Shown: in pieces, positions 55,411 to 64,000 of the stretch | How positions within the stretch are numbered: the stretch's first letter is position 1 | Layout of the letters: each line of letters opens with the position of its first letter | Origin: Ligustrum vulgare | Lineage: Eukaryota; Streptophyta; Magnoliopsida; Lamiales; Oleaceae | Length of the DNA stretch: 64,000 bases | Assembly (NCBI GenBank): GCA_963555705.1 | Contig: OY743177.1 | Coordinates: 54,568,096 to 54,632,095, forward strand | Direction: 5' to 3' | Position numbers and translations under genes: made by a program | Notes under the pieces: model-generated | Database searches by the model: none | What the model was told of the DNA's origin: nothing | Seen by the model: the letters and a program-made list of their open reading frames with translations, nothing else

Positions 55411-55704
55411 ATACAAGATTAGTATATTGTGTGTATATATTTGCGTGTATATATTTACACACATATTTATAAAATATTTTAATGTTTCATTTCTCGAGCA
55501 TTGATAAAGTATGATTGAAAAATCACCGAAAGGTGAGCTTTATCAAAAGCAGTGTGATTTAGTCAGAAGTAGGTTTTCAATTTTTCAAAAGATGAGCAGT
55601 AAATAGTGAAGTTTTTCGAGTTTAAAAAGCCAATGCTTTTCACAGTTTCATGCATCCCAAAATATCATTTTCTCGTAAGTTTTTCCTTCCTCATACTCTC
55701 AAAA

Positions 55705-56304
55705 ATGGAAGGACCAAAACTTCGACAGATCAAAACTATCTGTGTATTTTGTAGATTAAAAGTAGGGAAAAGTTTTGATTATTTTGAAGCAGCAGTGGAT
55801 CTAGGAAAGAAGTTGGGAGATAAAGGTATCAATCTAGTATATGGAGGAGGTAGTAGTGGATTGATGGGTTGTGTTTCCCAATCTGCTCAAACAGAGCGAG
55901 TAAAAGTGATAGGCATTATACCTGTTCCTTTGGAAGATATTGTAGGCAAAACACGAGGGCATGAAGTACATACATTATCTATCCATGAACGTATAACTTG
56001 CATGTTATATGGTTCTGATGCCTTCATAGCCCTGCCCGGAGGTTTTGGTACTTTAGAAGAAATCTTTAATATTACCTCATGGGCTCAGCTGAATCTCCAT
56101 ACCAAGCTTATTGGGCTTTTAAATGTTAACAATTTCTTTGATGGTTTGTTAATGCAACAGGGACTCATCTCTCCATTTTCTAGGAGGATTCTTATTTTTG
56201 CTCCTACTATCGTGGAATTGCTGGATAAGTTGCAATCATATATTCCAATACATGATCTAGCAGGAGTTAAGATAGATTGGTCACAAGGAAGGGGAATCAA
56301 GTGA
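55705..56304 (+). CDS. LOG: LOG-family protein, intronless, inside an LTR element
   Basis: 199 residues from ATG 55705 (an upstream in-frame ATG at 55606 adds 33 residues absent from the family). LOG enzymes (cytokinin riboside 5'-monophosphate phosphoribohydrolases) release active cytokinin bases in the cytosol. Visible: KTICVFC start, NLVYGGGSSGLMG, and the signature PGGFGTLEE (111-119) with the catalytic Glu, then WAQLN and GLLNVNNFFDGLL. Changes: the CGS(S)xG phosphate loop reads CRLKVG; HxRKA reads HERIT (Arg96 kept, Lys lost); the helix before GLISP is about 9 residues short. Plant LOG genes have several introns; this has none and no stop. It is best read as a retrocopy caught in an LTR element. 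Activity is doubtful. Confidence 0.85.
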   Translation: MEGPKLRQIKTICVFCRLKVGKSFDYFEAAVDLGKKLGDKGINLVYGGGSSGLMGCVSQSAQTERVKVIGIIPVPLEDIVGKTRGHEVHTLSIHERITCMLYGSDAFIALPGGFGTLEEIFNITSWAQLNLHTKLIGLLNVNNFFDGLLMQQGLISPFSRRILIFAPTIVELLDKLQSYIPIHDLAGVKIDWSQGRGIK

Positions 56305-56325
56305 AAATGGAGTCCAGTTAATGCA

Positions 56326-56512
56326 AACTTAACCTTGTGAACCTCAGAATATATTAGAGGTGGTAGAGTACGGAGTATTTTTACTCTTAAGATACACATC
56401 TAATTTCGAGGATTTTTTAAAATTAATCTTGTGTACCTCAACAAGATTAGGGGTGGTAGAGTATGGAGTATTTTTACTCTTGAAACACATCTCCACTTTT
56501 TGAGGATTTTAT
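56326..56512 (+). repeat. 93-bp diverged tandem duplication with hairpin
   Basis: Two copies, with GGTGGTAGAGTACGGAGTAT at 56359 and GGTGGTAGAGTATGGAGTAT at 56452. Each contains GAGTATTTTTACTC, a small stem-loop (GAGTA/TACTC). They follow the LOG stop codon by 20 bases. Confidence 0.75.
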
Positions 56513-58108
56513 AAATGTTTCCCCATTTTCTTTTTGTGTATTTTACATGTATCCCATTTCTTGACATGTTTCAATATGACTCTTTTGTGCTTCTTCAAGA
56601 GCTATAATAATATCACTTCAGTATGTTTAGATGATGAATTTTACTTCTTCTGGAGTAAATATGTACTTCTTCTGGAGTACATAAATGCTTGTACAAGAAC
56701 TTTTCCATATATTTATCATCTAATATTTATCTCATAATACATATGAGATTATTTTCACATTAGCTATGTCCGTGCTATCATGTGATATTATCTTATCATA
56801 CATCAGCATTTTTCTTGTTGGATAATTCATTTTACCTATCTTTTCAATACAGATAATGGTAACTTCTGGTACCGTTTGATAAAATATTTTTATCAACATT
56901 CACCAACTTTTTGGTAATGATAACTTCTGGTATCATTTGATAAAATATTATCTAACTTTAGTAGTGATAACTTCTGGTACCATTCAATGAAATATCAAAT
57001 AACAATAATATCGTATATATGTTAACAATAATAATACTGGGTTATACCACCACATATATATGTTGACAATAACATCTAATATGTTAGAATTAACCAACAA
57101 CTGAGGTGTTTTTGAAATAATGTAAAATATGAATATATGTAAAGTATTCCATGTATTCAATCGATAGACCGACCATATAGGTGGTGTCAACATAATGAAA
57201 TAATTACCTTTCATAAGTGAGGTAGTCATATCTTCAAATCCAGTCAAGGTATTCATAATAGTCCAATTCGTTAGATAATGAGTCATATCCAGTCAAGGTT
57301 TAAATTTAGTCCATAATAACTCAATCCATCACCGTATGACAATAATTATATTGCTTATACATTGTTTAAACTCTTTAATTTATCTTGTTGATCACATATT
57401 TACGATTAATATACTTTTACATATTACCAAGGACAAAATGATCCATATTTTAATATATTGCTCATATGGATAAATCGAAACCGTCAATAGATTTGAAATT
57501 TAATTTAGAACAAACTTACTTTTGGTCTGAAGTTCAAAACCCCGCTGGAAGTGCTCCAAATCCAAAAACAGTTTTTAAGAAAATCGCTTCGTTCGACCAC
57601 CGAAAATTTCAAAACTACACAAAACAGAAAAGTAAGATTATAGAAAAATCCAAAACATCAAGACGAACAAACTGCCTTTTGACGTCATCGCCTGGAACCA
57701 CCGCTCGCGCCTCCACACGCCACCTCGATGTCTGCGCTTGGGTGTCATGCGCTTTACGTGCCACCGCGCCGGTGACTCTGCCGTCGACACATGTAGCTGT
57801 CGAAGGATCGTCCCATCGCCGTGGTTATGGATCTGGTCTCCGATCGTCGATTAGATATACAGTTTGGCGTGAATTTGTTTTGAAAGTTTCGGGTTACACA
57901 ATTTCTCCAATTTTTCTATAGACTTGGAAATGATTTTCAGATCTATGATATATAAGTGATTTTCTATCGCCAAAAATACTAGATTTGAAAAATGAAATGT
58001 TGATTAATAATATTCTGGTTTCTAATACATCGGTTCATCATTTAGATGCAACTGTAGAGCATACTCTCGTCATATTACTCAATTAGCTAGATACTTGTAC
58101 TGATAACG
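56513..58108. other. 5' part of the LTR-element interior
   Basis: Holds degenerate repeats of GATAACTTCTGGTACCATT (56848, 56909, 56966) and a GC-richer stretch at 57680-57860 (CACCGCGCCGGTGACTC) near the primer site that may be leader sequence. No gag domain recognised on the minus strand. Confidence 0.45.
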
Positions 58109-58312
58109 TGTTATGAAATTGATATAAATCTAAACAAGAGAATAGAGAGAGATGAGAGTAGAGAGAAATCGTTCTCATTAGGTGTCATCAATGAAATGAA
58201 ATATGGCTCCTATTTAAAGGAGTGGACAATGACACAATCGTAATATGTAAAGTTTACAGGGATATAATAGTAATTGTCATTCATACCTAATTTATAATAA
58301 TAATTTATAACA
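58109..58312 (-). repeat. 5' LTR of the copia-type element
   Basis: 204 bp; TG...CA ends; target duplication ATTTG at 58313-58317. Confidence 0.88.
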
Positions 58313-58353
58313 ATTTGACATTAATTGATTTATCATCTTACATTTTTAAAATA

Positions 58354-58510
58354 AGCCTCTCTTTGGCAAATGTGTAGTCGTCGTTTTCTTTTGATTATTT
58401 TGATTTTCGATATAGAATTTATGGTTAAAAAGTAGTTTCGAAAAATGTGTATAATTAAAAGTGATGTTAAAAATTGTGTTGTTTATAATTGTTTGTTATA
58501 ACACAATTGT
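58354..58510 (+). mobile_element. MITE family B copy
   Basis: Starts AAGCCTCTCTTTGGCAAATG; core ATGGTTAAAAAGTAGTTTCG and ATTGTGTTGTTTATAA. Confidence 0.65.
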
Positions 58511-58642
58511 TGACCGCATGCTAAAATGTAGAATTTTAGGATCAATTGATGTCACACCGTTGATGCCTAATACCACTTATGAATATCGATATTAGTGAAA
58601 TATGTGTTCTTTGATGCATGAACCTATAAAATTCTGAGTAAT

Positions 58643-58785
58643 GCCTCCGTTTCGTAACTATATGGGCTAAGTAATAGTTAAAAATTGAAGAGAAAAAATA
58701 TGTGTGTTTAAAAGTAACTTGAAAAATTATATAATTTTTAAACTGATTTATTAATCAGTTTATTTTGTTTACCAAACACTTGATA
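58643..58785 (+). mobile_element. MITE family B copy
   Basis: Starts TGCCTCCGTTTCGTAAC and ends TGTTTACCAAACACTTG; core TGTGTGTTTAAAAGTAACTTG. Confidence 0.65.
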
Positions 58786-59129
58786 GATGAACAACCCAGA
58801 ATTTAGTAACCGTAGCTGTAGACTCCACCAAATGCTGTTCTTCTCCATATCATGAACTTTGACGTTTAAGAATTTTAAGAAAATATTAAATATAAAAATA
58901 AAAATATAAATTAATAATATTTTTGTCAGAATTCCAAATTTATTTATTTATTTTTTTTGGGATGTGTTCAATTTGAATTTTTCATTAAAATTTTTAAAAA
59001 AATATGTGTAACCTCTTTCAAAAAAAAAAAAAAAAAAAAATTCATCTCAATACTTTCGTGGCGCCAACTTGCTCGAAGATAAGGCCACGTCATTATTTAA
59101 CATTCAACTAGGCTAGAAAGTGAATGTGG
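58786..59129. other. No recognisable gene
   Basis: AT-rich with an A-run at 59021-59040. Confidence 0.5.
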
Positions 59130-59920
59130 CGTTCTGTTTGTATTTTATTTTGTATTTTCATTTTCGAAAATGTTTTATATTTCCTGTTTTTATTTTTGTT
59201 TTCAAATTTGCTGACAACGCGTTTGGTTTGTCATTTCTGAAAACTGTTTTTGAAAATGAAAAATTGAAAAACACGTTCTATTCAAAATTTTGCAGAATAC
59301 TACTTAAACTATTTTTAATTAATTTCCTTGCATAATACTATTGGCTCAAACTCAATTTTTTTTTTCACAATACACTGAAAACATGGTTACCTGCAAAACA
59401 CTAATGTGAACATTAAGATTTTATATTAACGCAGCTTGATCATGTTCTGAATTTGAGGAAACTCTGGTTCTATTAAAATCCAGAAAATGCAAATTCTTTC
59501 AAAATCACCAGAATCCATTTATCAATGCATTTTTTTGAAATATAACTTCTCACAATTTTTTTTATTTTTTTGTAATGTTTATATTGAATTTAATAAAACT
59601 TTATTTAGGCTTAATTCCAAGTTAGGATAATTCTCCCAAAAAAATAAAATAATAAAACTTTATTTTAAACTTAGTTCCAAGTTAGGATAATTCTTTAAGA
59701 AAGAAAAAAAAAATTTCAAAACGCATTTTTGAGCATTTTTTGTTGAAATACACATAAAATGCCCAAAAACAAGGTTTTGGACATTTTGCATTTTGTGTAC
59801 ATTTTTTTTTTAATTTTTCAAAATGCGTTTTCGAAAGTGGTACAGAGAACGCATTTTTAGTGTTTTTGAAAATAAAAATAGAAAACGGCCTCAAAACAAT
59901 AAAGAGAACAGAGCCTAAGA
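59130..59920. mobile_element. Fold-back element, copy 2 (diverged)
   Basis: The right arm (59690-59920) closely matches the right arm of 33949-34617: AAAATGCGTTTTCGAAAG, AAAATAGAAAACGGCCTC, AATAAAGAGAACAGAGCC. The centre has CTTAGTTCCAAGTTAGGATA, then ATTCT repeats. The left arm from about 59130 (GCGTTCTGTTTGTATTTTAT) is more diverged. Confidence 0.7.
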
Positions 59921-60306
59921 TAGTGATATATGATGTAAGAATTTTAAACATAAATGGTAATTTGCGTCATTTTGAAACATTAGCGATAGATTTGAATTTT
60001 TTGGTAAATATGAGTGATATTTTGTGTAATTGCTAATTAACTCTTTTTATTCATGCAACTTTTAAGATTCACAATTTTTATTTACGTTTAATTATTCATT
60101 TTTTGGAATCACTACTTAAAAACACTCGAGAGTTTAGCCAAACCAACTCTTAAGAGTCAACTACCGTACATATATTTTAGTTTATCAAAATTATCTTACA
60201 TAAGAGCAATGTTACTGATGTATTTTAATCTGTCCCTGTTAAAGGGGAATACTGGTTTATGAACTTTTTAGATAATGTTTTGACAAATATACTTTGACAA
60301 AAATAA

Positions 60307-60521
60307 GTCATCATGTCACATCTCTCAGCGATAAAGAAGTTGGCCGATACTGAATTTACTGCTAAATAATGGATTCGTTCCTTGTGGCAAGCAGGAGTTA
60401 CCTTGCTCTGCAAGGCGTTATTGAGTGTCATCCACCCTGATTCTGAGAGGCATAACTTTAGATTTACTTCTCGAACCAATGGTCCAAGACATGATCAGTT
60501 TGGGCCCCACCTTTTTTTTTT
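60307..60521 (+). mobile_element. tRNA-derived SINE, copy 2
   Basis: Flanked by a 15-bp duplication with one mismatch, CTTTGACAAAAATAA (60292-60306) and CTTTGACCAAAATAA (60522-60536). Starts with ten bases before CACATCTCTCAG just as copy 1 does, shares GGAGTTACC, GAGGCATAAC and AACCAATGG, and ends in a T-run. The A and B boxes are more decayed than in copy 1. Confidence 0.88.
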
Positions 60522-60536
60522 CTTTGACCAAAATAA

Positions 60537-60925
60537 AGCAAATTAAAATAATTAAAAAATTACATAAATGGTTCATTGACTAATATGTCCCTCAGACAAA
60601 TACATACAAAACTCTCACACAGATCAGATTTCCCCTTCCTCTCGTCTCCATAAATAATTTCTCCAAAAATTTGAAAAATTACCTCATCATCTTTGACACT
60701 TCAACGGCTTGCTCTAGCTTCCTCCTCTCACTGCCGGTTGAGTTCATCTTCTCTTCATCGTTGTTAAAGTTGACATTTGAATTTTGAAGAAACCCAAATG
60801 GATTTTGGTGGTTGTGAAGATGAAGAGGGTGTTTTGAGGTTGTGGGATTATATCGTACGATTCAGCCACTCTTCATTTGTTCTTGCTTAGATCAAATAAA
60901 ATTTATGCTAGATTTTTTATCTATG

Positions 60926-60989
<64 letters not shown>

Positions 60990-61690
60990 GGAGTATCTTT
61001 ATGCTACAGATTTTTTCACAAATCGATTTATTTTGTTCTTCAATCTTTTGTTCACTCAAGATGTTAATTTTATTTTTGAAAATCTTAATTTTCATTTAAC
61101 TTTAAGTTTAAATTTGAATGGATCATATTTGAAATTTTAATTTTTCTTAGAGTTTGTTTAATTGGATCCAAAATTGTGCAGGGTTCTTAATTACAATGAT
61201 GATTCGTAAGATTTTTGTAGATTTCTTATTTCTATTAATCCAACCGTCAATAATTTTGCTCTTGATAAATAGATAGAGATCTAGATAGATAGAGAGGGAG
61301 AGAGGGAGGGAGGGAGGTATTCCATTAATCGATTTGTTGGTTTGAAGAGTGCATATGGAGCCACCCGCCCATGTTGCACGCTAATTGTTTGTCGAAGTGT
61401 GCATGAAGTCCATGTATTCAAGAGGGAGGAGCTCAGATGTGTTGATTCAAAGTCCCACCAGATTTTGTGGTCAACATTTTGGTGCAATATGTGGGAAACC
61501 ACACTTCTACCTACAAAATCACGAAGTAAAAGCTATAAAGAAAACCTTGAAAAAAGGAACAAGAAGCTCTTGAAAAAGAGTGGAGAAATACTATAAAAAA
61601 TTTGAAAGAGGAAGGAAACCTCTTGAAAAAGATTGATAACAAATGCTTTGAAGAAGGGCTCCCCTGAAAGAGGGACTCCCTTCCCTATTG
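60537..61690. repeat. Non-coding, with microsatellites
   Basis: A TTA/ATT trinucleotide run at 60931-60988 and a GA/GGGA run at 61290-61318 (GAGAGAGGGAGAGAGGGAGG). Frames across the trinucleotide run are repeat artefacts. Confidence 0.75.
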
Positions 61691-62060
61691 CCCTAAGTGA
61701 CATGGTTCAAGAAGCCCACCTTATTGCCCCATGTGGCATGGCTCAAGAAGCCCTCATTATTGCCTAAGTGGCATGGCTCAAGAAGCCCACCTTATTACCT
61801 CAGTGGCATGGTTCAAGAAGTCCAACTTATTGCCTCGCGTGGCATTGCTCCAGAAGCCCTTCCTATATGTCTCAAAGACATGGCTCTAGAAACCCTTCCT
61901 ATACGTTACAAAAGCAGGGCTCAAGAAGTCCTTCATTTATTAACCATGATTATTTATATGTCACATAGACAATGCTCCGAAAGCCCTTCATTTATGAATT
62001 CCGGTTAATCATATGTCACAATGACATGACTCCAAAATAGCGTGGCCTTAGAAGCCCTTC
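61690..62060 (+). repeat. Degenerate ~38-bp minisatellite
   Basis: Eight or so units built on GTGGCATGGCTCAAGAAGCCC followed by ACCTTATTGCC, increasingly diverged to the right (CTCCAGAAGCCCTTCC, GCTCCGAAAGCCC). Confidence 0.8.
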
Positions 62061-62869
62061 TTAGAATACACTCCGAATTAGTGATTATCAAAGCGTCAAA
62101 GCTTCAGAAGCACATTTTAGTTAATGGTAAAAGTCCAAGAGGCCTGTATCACAGAAATCCTAAAATACCAAATCACAATCGCGTGGTCCGGTCTTACGAT
62201 GTCAAAAGGACACTAGGTCACATACTACGGTCTCAAAAACCCCATAACAACTAAGCCCGGACTTAATATGTCAAAGTCACACCATTATAAATTATTCGAG
62301 GGATCAATTCAATGATCCAAACTCCTACAAAGGACTGTCTAAAGGATCAATGCATACAAGCAAACTTGACTTTACAATGAAAAGAGAGTTGGATTCCCTG
62401 AAAATTTATCTTTTATAAAAAATTCTTCCAGAAGGGGGACTATGTTAAGCCTGACTTAAAATGCTAATATGGAACTTCGTTTGATAGATCCCACATTATT
62501 AAGCCCGACTTAAATGTTGAAATACTTGGTCTCAGAGATCCCAAATTATCAAGTCCTGCTTAAAGTGTTGTAATGACTTTTGATAACCACGTCACTTGAT
62601 AACTCCTTCAACAAGGGACTTTGCCATTTCATGATTTTCTTCAAAGGGACTTGGTCACTTGATGAAATCACACTTGAAATTGGCATACTATGAGCACTTT
62701 GAAATATCAAAAGAATGGGTAAGACATAAAGGCATGTTTGAAATCATTTATTGAATTCAAAATAAGCTCAAACTCATTGCCCCAAAAGTTCGACTAGAGA
62801 CTACTTAGTAGACGGATTGCTTTCCTTCAAACTGATCTAGTCGATGGACATAAATATCTTCACTTAGAT
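62061..62869. other. Retroelement-like debris
   Basis: Recurring AAGCCCGACTTAAA and TTGATAGATCCC words; probably untranslated sequence of the gypsy element whose integrase follows. No frame supported. Confidence 0.4.
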
Positions 62870-63580
62870 ATGAGGGACTATCATAAAAGGAAGCACACCT
62901 CCAAATTTATACTTCATTTTAACATCTTATTAAAGAATCATCCTGAACACCTCATCTTGCACTTCAGGAATAGAAAAGTTGAAAAACTGTGTGATGATCT
63001 AGGCATTTGCAAACTATTCTCCTCCCCACCCCATTCGCAAGAAAGCGGACAGGTCGAAGGGGTCAATAAGACTAAAAAACCCACTAAAAATGAAGTTGGA
63101 ATCTATGAAAGGAGCTTGGGTAGACGAACTACCCCAAGTCTTTTGGGAAATCCGAACTACATCACACACCGCTACTGAGGAGACTCCATTGTCAATGGTT
63201 TAAGGATCTGATGCAATATGTTCGGTCGAGGTCGAGGTACCATCGCCTACGAAAATTCACTTCGACAACTGCCACCGGGGAGACCCCATTTTCAATGGCT
63301 TACAGATCCGATGCAGTATGTCCGGTCGAGGTTAGGGTATCATCGCCTAAGCAAATTCACTTCGACAACAGCCACTGGGGAGACCCCATTTTCAATGGCT
63401 TACAGATTTGATACAATATGTTCGGTTGAGGTCGGGTACCATCGCCTACGAAAATTCACTTCGATAAAGTGGCGAGTGAGGAACCTCAGCATGCAGAACT
63501 TGACTTCCTCCTCGAAAAGAGAAGTGATTCTCAAATTGTACTTGCCTAGTACCAAGAAAAGATGGCTTGTTAATTGAACA
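62870..63580 (+). pseudogene. Decayed Ty3/gypsy integrase
   Basis: Broken frames match the C-terminal half of a gypsy integrase: ESGQVEGVNKT (63040 region, the xxGQxExxNxT block with catalytic Glu), AWVDELPQVFWEIRTTSH (63105-63160), ETPLSMV and ETPFSMAYRSDAVCPVEV (the ETPFSLVYGTEAV block), HFD, and the tail AELDFLLEKREV (63495-63535). In-frame stops and frame changes abound, and the ETPF block is triplicated. The integration enzyme would be non-functional. Confidence 0.85.
63172..63466 (+). repeat. 100-bp tandem triplication within the integrase remnant
   Basis: Units with ATGCAATATG at 63211, ATGCAGTATG at 63311 and ATACAATATG at 63411, each followed by (T/C)CGGT(C/T)GAGGT and ending GAAAATTCACTTCGA. 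As 100 is not a multiple of three, each copy shifts the integrase frame. Confidence 0.93.
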
Positions 63581-63589
63581 AACAATAAA

Positions 63590-64000
63590 AGATAAAAAGA
63601 AAGGTTCTTTAGAATTGGAAACTTTGTTTCAAAGAAAGCACCTCTCTCCACTTAGGAGCCCAGAGTAGGGACTCTAGGGCCTAACTAGGAAGGACCTTAT
63701 AGGGTTATTCCCGAAGTAGTTTCTGGGACTTACATAATAGAGGAACTCTCCGAAAGGGCCTACCTAATCCTTGGAATATAGAGTACCTCCGTCGTTATTA
63801 TCAATAGAATAAATATTATCAATATATGATGAGACGTTATCAGTTTTTTGAGTCATTCGATGAACATCCTCGTATGTAGTTACATTAAGAAGCGTGTTAC
63901 AGCATTTGTCAAGGTAAGATTCGGTATATATTGCTACAACAGTCGTAGATAATGTATTTCCGAAGAGCCATTATTTACTATATTCTACTTTAAGTAGAAC
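63590..64000. other. No recognisable gene
   Basis: Probably 3' untranslated or LTR sequence of the gypsy remnant; no terminal motif resolved before the window ends. Confidence 0.4.

Larger units (their letters stand above)
51671..58312 (-). mobile_element. Non-autonomous copia-type LTR element with passenger ORFs
   Basis: LTRs 51671-51886 (216 bp) and 58109-58312 (204 bp), both TGTTATGAAATTGAT to ...ACA, flanked by exact ATTTG (51666-51670, 58313-58317). On the minus strand a primer site (CGTTATCAGTACAAG, 58108 downward) follows the 5' LTR and a polypurine tract (CAAGGGGGAGTG) precedes the 3' LTR, so the element reads right to left. By eye the LTRs differ at about 11 positions plus a 12-bp indel, roughly 5%. 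No gag or pol domain is recognisable in the 6.2-kb interior. It holds instead tandem repeats, a Cys-rich frame and a LOG-family frame on the plus strand. Confidence 0.88.

Noticed and set aside
57466..57921. 151-residue plus-strand frame
   Set aside because: Lies in the 5' leader of the LTR element, no conserved motif, composition changes abruptly midway.
60842..61140. Frames with poly-Tyr or poly-Leu
   Set aside because: They are translations of the TTA trinucleotide microsatellite at 60931-60988.

Overview
The window is nuclear DNA of a flowering plant, most likely a eudicot. The base composition is AT-rich, genes have short exons and AT-rich GT-AG introns, and the resolvable genes are typical plant families (a purple acid phosphatase of the PAP15 type, an X8/callose-binding protein, a SERF-like small protein). 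Most of the sequence is transposable elements and their decay products. The species cannot be told from the sequence alone.

Layout. 1-1890 is the 3' end of a Ty3/gypsy chromovirus with its 3' LTR. 2451-8036 is an old inverted duplication (arms about 1.4-1.6 kb); one arm carries a SINE and the centre holds a non-autonomous hAT element. 8040-9450 is a repeat seen again near 31500-32640. 9826-12738 looks like a non-autonomous CACTA element carrying a broken guanylate kinase tail. 12999-14887 is a solo LTR of a SIRE-like Ty1/copia element. 15522-20676 is a complete, very young Ty1/copia element on the minus strand with an intact 1296-residue polyprotein. 22148-22767 holds two exons of an RNF170-type gene. 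22912-28383 is a Mutator-like element (MULE) with ~575-bp terminal inverted repeats, a broken FAR1-type transposase and a convergent GRF zinc-finger gene. 28500-33700 is gypsy remains and LTR-like debris. 33949-34617 is a fold-back element related to one near 59130-59920.

The gene island is 38500-50100: a seven-exon PAP15-like gene (38521-41691, plus), an apparently damaged X8/GPI-anchored gene (42705-43496, minus), and a small SERF-like gene (49028-50053, plus) whose first intron has U12-type AT-AC splice signals. MITEs lie in and around all three.

51671-58312 is a copia-type LTR element, about 5% diverged between its LTRs, that lacks recognisable gag-pol. Its interior carries on the opposite strand a basic cysteine-rich reading frame with two stops and an intronless, uninterrupted LOG-family (cytokinin-activating enzyme) reading frame. 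The last 5 kb holds MITEs, a second SINE copy, microsatellites and a decayed gypsy integrase with a 100-bp internal triplication. The clearest candidates for follow-up are the LOG cassette inside the LTR element, the two-gene MULE, and the U12 intron.
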